A program made the position numbers and the translations under genes. A DNA stretch of 64,000 bases, from assembly GCA_023404345.1 (NCBI GenBank), contig JAEYCB010000031.1:1-64000 (forward strand), read 5' to 3'. The notes beneath the pieces were generated by a model. It was not told the DNA's origin and did not search any database. It was given only the letters and a program-made list of their open reading frames with translations. This document shows positions 39,838 to 48,097 of this stretch, piece after piece; within the stretch, counting starts at the first letter, position 1, and every line of letters starts with the position of its first letter. Origin of the DNA: Bacillota bacterium. GTDB taxonomy: Bacteria > Bacillota > Clostridia > Christensenellales > Aristaeellaceae.

Positions 39838-41679
39838 TTACTGGTTCTTCTCCGCGTCGTACTTTTGGAGGATGTCCATAAACTCCGCACCGGTAATGGT
39901 TTCCTTCTCCAGCAGATATGCGGCCAGCTTGTCCATCAGCTCACGGTTTTCCTTAAGGATGCCCACAGCCTTGTCATGCGCGGCGGCAATCATGCTCTGC
40001 ACCTCAGCATCCACACGGGCGCTGGTCTCCGGACTGCAGGCCAGCGAGCTATCGTTCCCCAAATAAGGATTATTCACCGTTTCCAATGCTACCATGCCAA
40101 ACTGGTCACTCATGCCATAGCGGGTAATCATGGCACGGGTGATTTGTGTCGCCTTTTCGATGTCGTTGCTTGCGCCAGAGGTAATCGACCCGAATACCAC
40201 TTCTTCAGCTGCGCGGCCGCCGGTCAGGGTGGCCAGCTGGCTGAGCATATCCTCGCGGCTCATAAGCACGCGTTCGCCTTCTTCAATCTGCATGGTGTAG
40301 CCCAATGCGCCGGAGGTGCGGGGAATGATGGTAATTTTGTGCACCGGGGCGGCGTCCTTCTGACGGGCCGTGACCAGTGCGTGACCGATCTCGTGGTAGG
40401 CAATAATCTTCTTTTCCTTCTCGCTGATCACAGCGCCCTTGCGCTGGTAACCCGCGATGACAACCTCCACGCTCTCCTCAAGGTCCGTCTGGCTCACAGC
40501 GCTGCGGCCCATGCGCACGGCGCGCAGGGCGGCCTCGTTGATGATGTTGGCCAGCTCCGCGCCGCTGGCGCCGCTGGTGGCCCGGCCGATGGTGTCAAAA
40601 TCGACGTTCGGCTCCATCTTCACGTCCTTGGCATGCACCTTGAGGATGGCTATGCGGCCATTAAGGTCGGGAAGCTCCACCGGGATGCGCCGGTCGAAGC
40701 GTCCAGGGCGCAGGAGGGCCTTGTCCAGGCTTTCGGGACGGTTGGTCGCGGCCAGGATGACCACACCCTTGGTGCCGTCAAAGCCGTCCATCTCGGTAAG
40801 CAGCTGGTTGAGGGTCTGCTCGCGCTCGTCGTTGCCGCCGATGCCGGCCGCGCCGTCGCGCTTTTTGCCGATGGTATCAATCTCGTCAATAAATACAATG
40901 CAAGGGGCCTTCTCGGCGGCCTGCTTGAACAGGTCGCGCACTTTGGCCGCGCCCATGCCCACAAACATTTCTACAAACTCACTGCCGGAGATAGAGAAGA
41001 ACGGCACCTTGGCCTCGCCCGCGACAGCCTTGGCCAGCAGTGTCTTGCCCGTGCCCGGAGGGCCTACGAGCAGCGCGCCCTTGGGCAGTGATGCGCCGAT
41101 GTTTTTGTACTTGTCGGGGTTGTGCAGGAAGTCCACGATCTCGCGCAAAGCTTCCTTGGCCTCGTCCTGCCCGGCCACGTCGGCAAAGGTCTTGCCGGTC
41201 TGGCTCTCGACGTAGATTTTGGCGTTGCTCTTGCCAAACTGCATGGCGTTGCCGCCCATGCGCTTGGTGAGCATCCGACCCATGATCTGCCCGATGGCCA
41301 CAAACAGCAGAATCGGGAATACCCATGTGGTCAGGAAGCTCAGCAGCGGCGAATCCCTTGTGGGAATGGCCGAGGCGAATTTCGCACCCGATTCATACAG
41401 GCGATTGGTCAGATCCTCATCCGGCCACAGGCCAGTTTTGTAGATGGCGGTCTGGCCGTTTTCATCCGTTGCCGTAAAGAGGATCTGGTCCTCCTCCATG
41501 GCTACTTCCTTGACCTGTTTGTTGTCGATCATGGTCAGAAAGTCGTTGTAGCCCACCTCAGTCACCGGCGTGGCCAACATCGCCGGGAAAACCAGCGCGT
41601 TTAAGAGCATCAAAACCAGCATCGCGATCAGGTAATAGAATATCAGCGGTTTTTTAGGGGATTTGTTGTCCACCTTCAT
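39838..41679 (-). CDS. ftsH: ATP-dependent zinc metalloprotease FtsH
   Basis: A 613-residue membrane AAA+ protease. Two transmembrane helices (about 13-35 and 110-130) flank an extracytoplasmic domain. Walker A is GPPGTGKT, Walker B CIVFIDEID and the second region of homology NRPESLDKALLRPGRFDRR. The zinc site HEIGHALV (HEXXH) supplies two ligands. FtsH degrades misfolded membrane proteins and selected regulators. AAGGAGGAAAGC precedes the ATG at 41679. The aromatic operon ends 190 bp upstream with an intrinsic terminator. Confidence 0.96.
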   Translation of the reverse strand: MKVDNKSPKKPLIFYYLIAMLVLMLLNALVFPAMLATPVTEVGYNDFLTMIDNKQVKEVAMEEDQILFTATDENGQTAIYKTGLWPDEDLTNRLYESGAKFASAIPTRDSPLLSFLTTWVFPILLFVAIGQIMGRMLTKRMGGNAMQFGKSNAKIYVESQTGKTFADVAGQDEAKEALREIVDFLHNPDKYKNIGASLPKGALLVGPPGTGKTLLAKAVAGEAKVPFFSISGSEFVEMFVGMGAAKVRDLFKQAAEKAPCIVFIDEIDTIGKKRDGAAGIGGNDEREQTLNQLLTEMDGFDGTKGVVILAATNRPESLDKALLRPGRFDRRIPVELPDLNGRIAILKVHAKDVKMEPNVDFDTIGRATSGASGAELANIINEAALRAVRMGRSAVSQTDLEESVEVVIAGYQRKGAVISEKEKKIIAYHEIGHALVTARQKDAAPVHKITIIPRTSGALGYTMQIEEGERVLMSREDMLSQLATLTGGRAAEEVVFGSITSGASNDIEKATQITRAMITRYGMSDQFGMVALETVNNPYLGNDSSLACSPETSARVDAEVQSMIAAAHDKAVGILKENRELMDKLAAYLLEKETITGAEFMDILQKYDAEKNQ

Positions 41680-41816
41680 GCATGCTTTCCTCCTTCATCC
41701 TGCGTACAAAAGGTTTACCAAAAACCTCTGAGATAAGCAATTCGCTTTCAATCTCCTGTTTCCTCCCGAAAAAACGTTATTTCATATATCATTCACTTTT
41801 TGTCCAAAATCCCTCC

Positions 41817-41858
41817 AAAAAAGAAAGAGGAGCGCCGGTTCTTCCAGCGCTCTTCTTT
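41817..41858 (-). terminator. Intrinsic terminator of the aromatic operon
   Basis: AAAGAGGAGCGCCGG (41824-41838) and CCAGCGCTCTTCTTT (41844-41858) pair over 15 positions with a mismatch. Reading leftward UUUUUU follows (41817-41822). It lies just after the aroQ stop codon. Confidence 0.8.
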
Positions 41859-41869
41859 CCCGTTTTCCC

Positions 41870-42310
41870 CTATTTAAGGCCAGATAGCCGATCCTTGAGC
41901 AGTAAAATTGCCTTCTCATAGCCCTCAAATCCCAGCCCCTTCACCTGCGCGACGCAGGCCATGGCCGGGTAGCTCACGTGCCGGAACGTTTCGCGCGCGT
42001 CCACGTCGCTCAGATGCACCTCCACCGCGGGCAGGGCCACGGCCTTGAGCGCGTCGAGGATGGCCACGCTCGTGTGCGTGTAGGCCGCGGGGTTGATCAC
42101 GATCCCGTCCGCCCGCCCCAGCGCGCTCTGGATGATGTCCACCAGCGCGCCCTCATGGTTGGACTGGAAGCATTCCACCTCCACGCCCTCCCGCGCGCAC
42201 ACGTCCTCCACATAGGCCACCAGGTCCGCGTAGGTCTTTTTCCCGTAGATGTCCGGCTCCCGCACGCCCAGCAGGTTCAGGTTCGGCCCGTTAATCACAA
42301 ACAGCTTCAT
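41870..42310 (-). CDS. aroQ: Type II 3-dehydroquinate dehydratase
   Basis: A 146-residue type II dehydroquinase of normal size. INGPNLNLLGVREPDIYG carries the active-site Asn/Arg/Tyr loop, CFQSNHEGALVD and NPAAYTHTSVA follow, and the His of EVHLSD is present. It catalyses trans-dehydration of 3-dehydroquinate to 3-dehydroshikimate. The ATG overlaps the end of aroEK by 20 bp. It is the last gene of the six-gene aromatic operon. Confidence 0.95.
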   Translation of the reverse strand: MKLFVINGPNLNLLGVREPDIYGKKTYADLVAYVEDVCAREGVEVECFQSNHEGALVDIIQSALGRADGIVINPAAYTHTSVAILDALKAVALPAVEVHLSDVDARETFRHVSYPAMACVAQVKGLGFEGYEKAILLLKDRLSGLK

Positions 42311-43526
42311 GGTACGCCTCCTCCACGGCGCGCGCGCAGTCCTCCGGCGACGCGCCGTTTTCAATCTCCGCGTCCGCGGCGGCGGCGTAGAGGTCCGCCC
42401 GCTCGCGCCACAGCCGCGCAAGCGCCTCGCGCCCCTGCGAAAGCGGCCGCCCGTCCATGGGCAGCGCCTCGATGGGCCGCGTGATGTGCGCCACCACGCA
42501 GTTCATGCGCAAAAGCTCGCGGTTTTCCGCGCTCTTGACGATGCCCCCGCCGGCGGCGATCACCTGCCCGCCCACGATCGCAACGCGCCGGAGCACCTCT
42601 GTCTCTCGGCGGCGGAACCCCGCCTCCCCCTCGGTTTCAAAGATGCACGGGATGGGCATGCCCGCCGCCTTTTCGATTTCCCCGTCCAGATCCACAAACG
42701 GCATGCCCAGCCGCGCCGCCGCCAACGCGCCCACGGTGCTCTTGCCCGCGCCCGGCATGCCCACCAGCGCAAGGCCCGTCACCGCGCGCCGGAGCGCCCG
42801 CTCGGCCTCCCGCGCGCGCTCTGCGGGCACGGGCCGCCCGGTGAAGCGCTCGCACGCCCGCACCGCCTGATAGGTCAGCATCGCCAGCCCGCCTTCGCAG
42901 GGGATGCCCAGCGCCCGCGCCTGCTGCAAAAGCCGCGTGCGCAGCGGGTTGTAGATCACGTCCGCCACGCCGCGAAGGCCCGGCAGCCGCGCAAGGTCCA
43001 CCGGCGCGGCCTGCACCCCCGGGTACATGCCCACGGGCGTGGCGTTGATGAGCCAGGCCGCGTCCGCGTGGCGCTCAAGGTTTTCGTAGTTGGTTTCGCC
43101 CGTGCGCGAGACGGTCACCGCCTCGCCGCCCGCCGCCTCCACCACGTGGCGCGCCGTTTTGGACGTGCCGCCGCTGCCCAGAATGAGCGTCTTGGTTCCG
43201 GCGAAGGCCATGCCCGCGCGCCCGGTGATCACGCCAAGGCCGTAGGCGTCGGTGTTGTCGCCAAAGAGGGTGCCGTCCGACCTGCGCACGATGGTGTTGA
43301 CGCTGCCGATGGCCTGCGCCGTGGGGCTGAGCTCGCGCAAATACGGGATCACCGCCTGCTTGTAGGGGATGGTGACGTTCAGCCCGTCAAATTCACCCTT
43401 TTGCAGGAAGGCCCCCAGTTCCTCCGGCGCAAGCTCGATCAGGTCGTAGCGGTAGTCCGCCAGCAGCCCGTGCAGCGTTTTCGAATGGCTGTGCCCCAGC
43501 CTTTCGCCGATCAGTCCGCAGCGCAT
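42291..43526 (-). CDS. aroEK: Fused shikimate dehydrogenase - shikimate kinase
   Basis: A 411-residue fusion. Residues 1 to about 250 are shikimate dehydrogenase: MRCGLIGERLGHSHSKTLHG (shikimate-binding Ser motif), NVTIPYKQAVIPYL with catalytic Lys, LILGSGGTSKTARHV (NADP site). Residues about 265 to 411 are shikimate kinase: Walker A GMPGAGKS, DLDGEIE, FRRRETEVL, AAGGGIV and RADLYAAAADAEI. Dehydroshikimate would be reduced and then phosphorylated by one polypeptide. One base separates it from pheA and it overlaps aroQ. A second, free shikimate kinase exists at 19820-20344. Confidence 0.93.
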   Translation of the reverse strand: MRCGLIGERLGHSHSKTLHGLLADYRYDLIELAPEELGAFLQKGEFDGLNVTIPYKQAVIPYLRELSPTAQAIGSVNTIVRRSDGTLFGDNTDAYGLGVITGRAGMAFAGTKTLILGSGGTSKTARHVVEAAGGEAVTVSRTGETNYENLERHADAAWLINATPVGMYPGVQAAPVDLARLPGLRGVADVIYNPLRTRLLQQARALGIPCEGGLAMLTYQAVRACERFTGRPVPAERAREAERALRRAVTGLALVGMPGAGKSTVGALAAARLGMPFVDLDGEIEKAAGMPIPCIFETEGEAGFRRRETEVLRRVAIVGGQVIAAGGGIVKSAENRELLRMNCVVAHITRPIEALPMDGRPLSQGREALARLWRERADLYAAAADAEIENGASPEDCARAVEEAYHEAVCD

Positions 43527-43527
43527 G

Positions 43528-44667
43528 TCAGGCCTCCGAATAGCTGCCCAGATAGGTGAACGCCTCCGGGCCCTCGTCCAGCTCGCACAGAAGGCCCAGC
43601 GCGTCCTCGTCGTAGACCGAGGCGTCCAGGTCAAAGTAGAACATGAACTCAAAGTCCGTGCCCGCGATGGGCCGGCTTTCCAGCTTGGTCAGGTTCAGGC
43701 CCAGCGCCGCGAAGCGCGCGATCATACCGTAGAGCGCGCCGGGGCGGTGCGGAACGTTGAGCATCAGGCTCACCTTGTCCGCGCCGGGGTAGATCTCCAG
43801 CTCCTTGGAGATGCAGATGAAGCGGGTGAAGTTGCTGTCGGAATCGGAGATGTCGCTCTTGAGCACGCATAGCCCGTAGAGGCCCGCGCAGGCGGGCGAG
43901 GAGATGGCGGCGATGTCGTCGCGGCCGCTCTGGCTCACCATCTGGGCGGCCATGGCGGTGTTTTCGCAGACGGTGATCTTGACGTCCTTGAGGGTCTTGA
44001 GGAATGCGGAGCACTGGCCGATGGCCTGCTCGTGGCTGACGATCTCGCGGATGCCGGAGAGCGCCGCGCCGGGCCGGGCGACGAGCCGGTGGTCGATCTT
44101 GATGCGAAGGCTTTTGACGATGGAGAAGCGGTAGCGCCGCATCAGGTCGTAGACCTCGGTGACCGAGCCGTAGGAGCTGTTTTCAATCGGCAGCACGCCA
44201 TAGCGGCACAGCCCGCTTTCGATGGCCTGGAACACGCCCTCGAAGCGCCGGAAATACATGATAGACGGCAGCGCAAACAGCTTGTCGCACGCCTGCTGGC
44301 TGTAGGCCCCCTCCACGCCCTGACAGGCCACCATGGCCTGACGGGGGAAAGTTTTCGGCGTCTCCTCGATGGCGCGGACGATGCGGTTGCCCAGCTCCCC
44401 GCCGCGATTTAGCCTGCGCTGCTGGTAGCTGCGGCTGATATCAAAGATGGTGTTGTAGAGAAGCTTGATGTCCATCGCCATGTCCTCGCCCGCCGCCTGC
44501 GTCTGCCTGGCCATCACCTCGCGCTCGCGCGCCGGGTCCCATACGGGCAGGCCGTGCTCGCGCTTGTAGTCGGCGATGTCCGCCGCCGCCCGCATGCGCT
44601 TGGAAAACGCCTGCACCAGCTGCTCGTCCGCCTCATCGATCCGTTTCCTGATCACCTGAATCTCCAT
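43528..44667 (-). CDS. pheA: Bifunctional chorismate mutase - prephenate dehydratase (P-protein)
   Basis: A 379-residue P-protein. The AroQ-type chorismate mutase helix bundle (about 1-90) opens MEIQVIRKRIDEADEQLVQA. The prephenate dehydratase domain has GVEGAYSQQACDKLF, ENSSYGSVTEVYDLM and the catalytic TRF motif in SNFTRFICIS. A C-terminal ACT domain (about 300-379) with NVPHRPGALYGM and the ESRP motif should bind phenylalanine for feedback inhibition. It converts chorismate to phenylpyruvate. An upstream in-frame extension was rejected in favour of ATG 44667 with AAGAAGGG. A 124-bp gap separates it from aroB. Confidence 0.95.
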   Translation of the reverse strand: MEIQVIRKRIDEADEQLVQAFSKRMRAAADIADYKREHGLPVWDPAREREVMARQTQAAGEDMAMDIKLLYNTIFDISRSYQQRRLNRGGELGNRIVRAIEETPKTFPRQAMVACQGVEGAYSQQACDKLFALPSIMYFRRFEGVFQAIESGLCRYGVLPIENSSYGSVTEVYDLMRRYRFSIVKSLRIKIDHRLVARPGAALSGIREIVSHEQAIGQCSAFLKTLKDVKITVCENTAMAAQMVSQSGRDDIAAISSPACAGLYGLCVLKSDISDSDSNFTRFICISKELEIYPGADKVSLMLNVPHRPGALYGMIARFAALGLNLTKLESRPIAGTDFEFMFYFDLDASVYDEDALGLLCELDEGPEAFTYLGSYSEA

Positions 44668-44791
44668 CACAATCGCCCTTCTTTCGTCTGATTCAGAGGG
44701 GGTTCCCCGCCCCCCGGCCGCCATGCGCGCATCGTTTCCGGCTCCGCAGCCCCGCCATGCGCCCATTTTTCTCTGTTTGTCCGCCGGGGCC

Positions 44792-45853
44792 TTACGCCCC
44801 GACCGCCACGCGCGCCAGTTCCTCCAGTTCCGCCGCCGGCACGCGCCTGAGCTCGCACCGGCCAATCCCGTGGGGCAGCACCAGCGTGATTTCCCCGCCC
44901 GCGCGCTTCTTGTCCGCCATGGCCGCCGCAGCCAGCTCCGCCGCCCCGTAGGGCGCGGAGAGGGGCAGGCCGTTGGCCGTGAGCGCGGCGGCGATGCCCG
45001 CCTCCGCCTCCGGCCCGCACAGGCCCATGCTCCGCGCGATGCGTGCGGCGTAGATCATGCCCACGGCCACCGCCTGCCCGTGCGAGAAGCGGAAATCGCT
45101 GCACTTTTCAATCGCGTGCCCCAGCGTGTGGCCGAGGTTGAGCAACTGACGGCTGCCGGTGTCACGCTCGTCGGCGGCCACCAGCGCCGCCTTGGCCGTC
45201 ACGCACCGCTCGATCACCCATTCCGCGTCCGCCGTCCAGCCGCTGCGGGAGAGGCGTTCAAACAGATCCGTATCGCCCAGCACGCCGTACTTGACCGCCT
45301 CCGCCGCGCCGTCCGAAAGCGTGGCCGCGGGCAAGGTGGAAAGCGCGTCCGGGTCGATCAGCACCAGCCGGGGCTGATGAAACGCCCCCACCTGATTCTT
45401 AAGGCCCCCCAGGTCCACGCCCGTCTTGCCGCCCACGCTGCTGTCGATCATGGCAAGCAAGGTCGTCGGGATCTGGATGAGCGCCACGCCGCGCTGGTAG
45501 CTCGCCGCCGCGAAGCCCGCCACGTCGCCCGGCACGCCGCCGCCCAGCGCCACCACCGCGTCCGCGCGCGTCATGCCCTGCTCCGAGAGGAAGGCGAGCA
45601 TCTTTTCCCACGTTGCCAGCGTCTTGTGCGCCTCGCCATGCGGCATGGCGAAGCGGCAGGTGCGCAGCCCGCTTTCCGAAAGCGCCTGCTCCACCCGCGC
45701 GCCGTAGAGCGCATCCACGGTGTCGTCGGTCAGGATGGCGGCCATGCGCTTCCCGCCCAGCGCCTCGACAATCATGCCGCCCGCCGCCTCCATCAGCCCC
45801 CGGCCGATGAATACCTCATAGGGCCGCCCGGCCCGCACCTCCACGCATCTCAT
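44792..45853 (-). CDS. aroB: 3-Dehydroquinate synthase
   Basis: A 353-residue NAD- and metal-dependent synthase. GGGVPGDVAGFAAASYQRGV is the NAD/substrate signature, DSSVGGKTGVDL follows, and the metal ligands lie in LNLGHTLGHAIE. It cyclises DAHP to 3-dehydroquinate, the second shikimate step. The ATG overlaps the tyrA stop (ATGA), which indicates coupled translation. Confidence 0.96.
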   Translation of the reverse strand: MRCVEVRAGRPYEVFIGRGLMEAAGGMIVEALGGKRMAAILTDDTVDALYGARVEQALSESGLRTCRFAMPHGEAHKTLATWEKMLAFLSEQGMTRADAVVALGGGVPGDVAGFAAASYQRGVALIQIPTTLLAMIDSSVGGKTGVDLGGLKNQVGAFHQPRLVLIDPDALSTLPAATLSDGAAEAVKYGVLGDTDLFERLSRSGWTADAEWVIERCVTAKAALVAADERDTGSRQLLNLGHTLGHAIEKCSDFRFSHGQAVAVGMIYAARIARSMGLCGPEAEAGIAAALTANGLPLSAPYGAAELAAAAMADKKRAGGEITLVLPHGIGRCELRRVPAAELEELARVAVGA

Positions 45854-46698
45854 GGCTCGTCCTCCTTCCGGTCCACAATCTCCTTGCGCTCGCGCCCCTC
45901 GCGAAGCAGCCTTTCCAGCCCCTCCGCGTCCCCGGCGGAAAGCGCCGCGCGGTACTCCTCAAGGTGCTCAATCAGCGCGTCCAGCTCGTTTTGCAATTCG
46001 TCGCGGTTGAGAAGGAACAGCTCCGTCCACATCTTTTCGCTCAGCCGCGCCACGCGCGTCATGTCCTTAAAGCTGCCCGCCGAGAAGCCGGGGTGCTTCA
46101 TCGCCTCCGGGCTTTTCACATACGCGCTGGACACCACATGCGCCAGCTGCGACGTGTAGCCGATCAGCCGGTCGTGCTCCTCGGGCGTGGTGATGACCAC
46201 CCGCCCGAAGCCAAGGCCGCGGAAGAAGTGCTTGAGGTCCGAAAGCGTGCGGATGTCCGTGCCCGGCGGCGGGGTGAGGATCATGGAGGCGTTGTCAAAC
46301 AGCGTCGCCGTCGCATGGTCGAATCCCCAGTACTCGATGCCCGCCATCGGGTGCCCGCCTATGAAGGTAAAGCCGTTTTCCTTCGCCGTCTCAAACAGCG
46401 GCCCGCACACCGCGCGCTTGACGCCGCACAGGTCGATTACCCACGCGCCTTTTTTGAACGCCGCGGCGTGCTCCTGCACGTACTTGACCGCCGCGCGGGG
46501 CCATGTGGCGATGAACACGACGTCGCACATCGCCAGCCACTCGTCGGTCAGCTCGCCGTCGATGGCCTCCAGCAGCCGGGCCTTGTACATCACCTGTTCG
46601 TCGGTATCCGTGCCCAGCACCGTATGCGGGGTGCTCCTGCGAATCGTCTTTGCCATGGAGCCGCCGATCAGCCCCAAGCCCACCACGCCGATGTCCAT
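45850..46698 (-). CDS. tyrA: Prephenate dehydrogenase
   Basis: A 282-residue TyrA. The N-terminal NAD site is GVVGLGLIGGSMAKTI (residues 4-19); the active-site region is FIGGHPMAGIEYWG; a helical dimerisation half follows with SAGSFKDMTRVA. It oxidatively decarboxylates prephenate to 4-hydroxyphenylpyruvate. No C-terminal ACT domain is present, unlike Bacillus TyrA, so tyrosine control probably rests on transcription attenuation and on AroF. The gene starts one base after the aroF stop codon. Confidence 0.94.
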   Translation of the reverse strand: MDIGVVGLGLIGGSMAKTIRRSTPHTVLGTDTDEQVMYKARLLEAIDGELTDEWLAMCDVVFIATWPRAAVKYVQEHAAAFKKGAWVIDLCGVKRAVCGPLFETAKENGFTFIGGHPMAGIEYWGFDHATATLFDNASMILTPPPGTDIRTLSDLKHFFRGLGFGRVVITTPEEHDRLIGYTSQLAHVVSSAYVKSPEAMKHPGFSAGSFKDMTRVARLSEKMWTELFLLNRDELQNELDALIEHLEEYRAALSAGDAEGLERLLREGRERKEIVDRKEDEP

Positions 46699-46699
46699 G

Positions 46700-47722
46700 T
46701 CACACGCCCTCCTTCGGCATATGCCATGCATGCGGCAGAACCGCGCGCACGCCCTCCATCACGTCGCGGAACGCCTCCGGCGTCAGCGACTGCGCGCCGT
46801 CGCACAGGGCGCGTTTGGGGTCGTTGTGCACCTCGATCATCAGGCCGTCCGCGCCCGCGGCGGTGGCGGCCAGCGCCATAGGCTTGACCATCCACGAGAT
46901 GCCCGTGGCGTGGCTCGGGTCCACGATCACCGGCAGGTGGGTGAGCTTTTTGAGCATGGGCACGGCGGCGAGGTCGAGGGTGTTGCGCGTGGCTGTCTCA
47001 AAGGTGCGGATGCCCCGCTCGCAGAGGATCACCTTTTCGTTGCCTCCGGCCATGACATACTCGGCGCTCATGAGCAGCTCCTGAAGGGTGTTGGCCAGCC
47101 CGCGCTTGATGAGGATGGGCTTGCCGGTGTGGCCCAGCTCCTTGAGCAGCTCAAAGTTCTGCATGTTGCGCGCGCCGACCTGTATCACGTCCACCTCGTC
47201 AAAGAGTGGAAGCTGTGAAAGGTCCATGATCTCCGTGACCACGGGCAGGCCGGTGAGGCGCTTGGCCTCCAGAAGCAGCTCCAGCCCGTGCCCTCGCAGC
47301 CCCTGAAAGGCGTAAGGCGAGGTGCGCGGCTTGAACGCACCACCGCGCAGCATGGTGGCGCCCGAGGCCTTCACCGCCGCGGCGATCAGACACACCTGCT
47401 CCTCGCTTTCGATGCTGCACGGCCCAGCGATCACACTGAATACGCCTCCGCCCACCTGCGTATCCCCCACAGGGATAATACTATCGTTCTCGTGGAACTT
47501 GCGGTTGGCATTCTTGTAGGGCTCCTGCACGCGCTTGACGTCCTCGACGATGTCCAGCGCCCGCAAAAGGTCGATGTCCACCACCGAGGTATCCCCCACC
47601 AGCCCCAGCACCAGATGGGTTGCTCCCTCGGAGGGATGAATAGTGATGCCCAGGCTCTTGAGCCAAGCCATCAGGTTATTGAGCTGCTTTTCCTCGGGAT
47701 TTTTCTTGAGAATCACGATCAT
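46700..47722 (-). CDS. aroF: DAHP synthase, type I-beta with N-terminal regulatory domain
   Basis: A 340-residue 3-deoxy-7-phosphoheptulonate synthase. Residues 1-70 form a ferredoxin-like domain (MIVILKKNPEEKQLNNLM), as in the Thermotoga enzyme, where it mediates Tyr/Phe inhibition. The catalytic barrel has VIAGPCSIESEEQ, MLRGGAFKPRTSPYAFQG and DPSHATGISWMV. It condenses erythrose-4-phosphate with PEP and is the entry and control point of the pathway. AAGGAGG precedes the ATG at 47722. The gene is the first structural gene behind the Phe/Tyr leader and terminator. Confidence 0.96.
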   Translation of the reverse strand: MIVILKKNPEEKQLNNLMAWLKSLGITIHPSEGATHLVLGLVGDTSVVDIDLLRALDIVEDVKRVQEPYKNANRKFHENDSIIPVGDTQVGGGVFSVIAGPCSIESEEQVCLIAAAVKASGATMLRGGAFKPRTSPYAFQGLRGHGLELLLEAKRLTGLPVVTEIMDLSQLPLFDEVDVIQVGARNMQNFELLKELGHTGKPILIKRGLANTLQELLMSAEYVMAGGNEKVILCERGIRTFETATRNTLDLAAVPMLKKLTHLPVIVDPSHATGISWMVKPMALAATAAGADGLMIEVHNDPKRALCDGAQSLTPEAFRDVMEGVRAVLPHAWHMPKEGV

Positions 47723-47749
47723 GGGGACCGCCGCCTCCTTCTGTTCATG

Positions 47750-47779
47750 AAAAAACCCCCGCGGCATTGGCCGCGGGGG
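47750..47779 (-). terminator. Attenuator terminator between the leader peptide and aroF
   Basis: CCCCCGCGGC (47756-47765) pairs perfectly with GCCGCGGGGG (47770-47779) around a 4-base loop. Reading leftward UUUUUU follows (47750-47755). It lies 20 nt after the leader stop codon and 27 nt before aroF, so it must be bypassed for the operon to be expressed. Confidence 0.9.
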
Positions 47780-47799
47780 TGGAAACCCTTCCTTTTACC

Positions 47800-47892
47800 T
47801 CACACAGCACAACGCAAAAGAGCCTTACGCGCAAACGTAAAGCTAAAGGCAAAGTAATAGGCGGAGCTGTAGTCCATGCGTGTTGCTTTCAT
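47800..47892 (-). CDS. Phe/Tyr-rich leader peptide of the aromatic operon
   Basis: A 30-codon frame with a strong AAGGAGG ten bases before the ATG at 47892. Seven of the 13 residues from 8 to 20 are aromatic: Tyr8, Tyr12, Tyr13, Phe14, Phe16, Phe18, Phe20 (stretch YYFAFSFTF). It lies between a consensus promoter and a perfect terminator ahead of aroF-tyrA-aroB-pheA-aroEK-aroQ. This is the arrangement of classical leader-peptide attenuators such as enteric pheA. Stalling at uncharged tRNA-Phe or tRNA-Tyr would let transcription pass the terminator. The two monitored residues match the two end products made by tyrA and pheA. No Trp codon is present. An antiterminator fold was not clear by eye. 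Confidence 0.88.
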   Translation of the reverse strand: MKATRMDYSSAYYFAFSFTFARKALLRCAV

Positions 47893-47926
47893 ACCGGCTC
47901 TGCCTCCTTCTGCGTTGATGGGAGGA

Positions 47927-47955
47927 ATGATAGCACCATCTTCCCGCCTTGTCAA
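47927..47955 (-). promoter_or_regulatory. Promoter of the aromatic operon
   Basis: Reading leftward: TTGACA (47950-47955), 17-bp spacer, TATCAT (47927-47932), about 35 bp above the leader-peptide start. Confidence 0.85.
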
Positions 47956-48097
47956 CCGTTTTTCCAGAAAAAAACGGGAGAAACACAGCTGAGAGGGGGC
48001 GGAGCGCCAGCGTTTCGAGCGCCCATTTTGGCGCAAGAAACGCGCCTCACCGCGCCGCCCCGCTCGCTACCCCCGAGCCACCCGCACGCACCAGCCG

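Noticed and set aside
42249..43559. A 436-codon plus-strand frame opposite aroEK
   Set aside because: Arg/His/Pro-rich translation typical of antisense in very GC-rich genes; aroEK motifs are complete on the minus strand.
47750..47892. T-box or trp-type (TRAP) regulation of the aromatic operon
   Set aside because: No T-box sequence, specifier loop or GAG/UAG repeats were seen. The Tyr/Phe-rich frame with its own ribosome binding site explains the region better.
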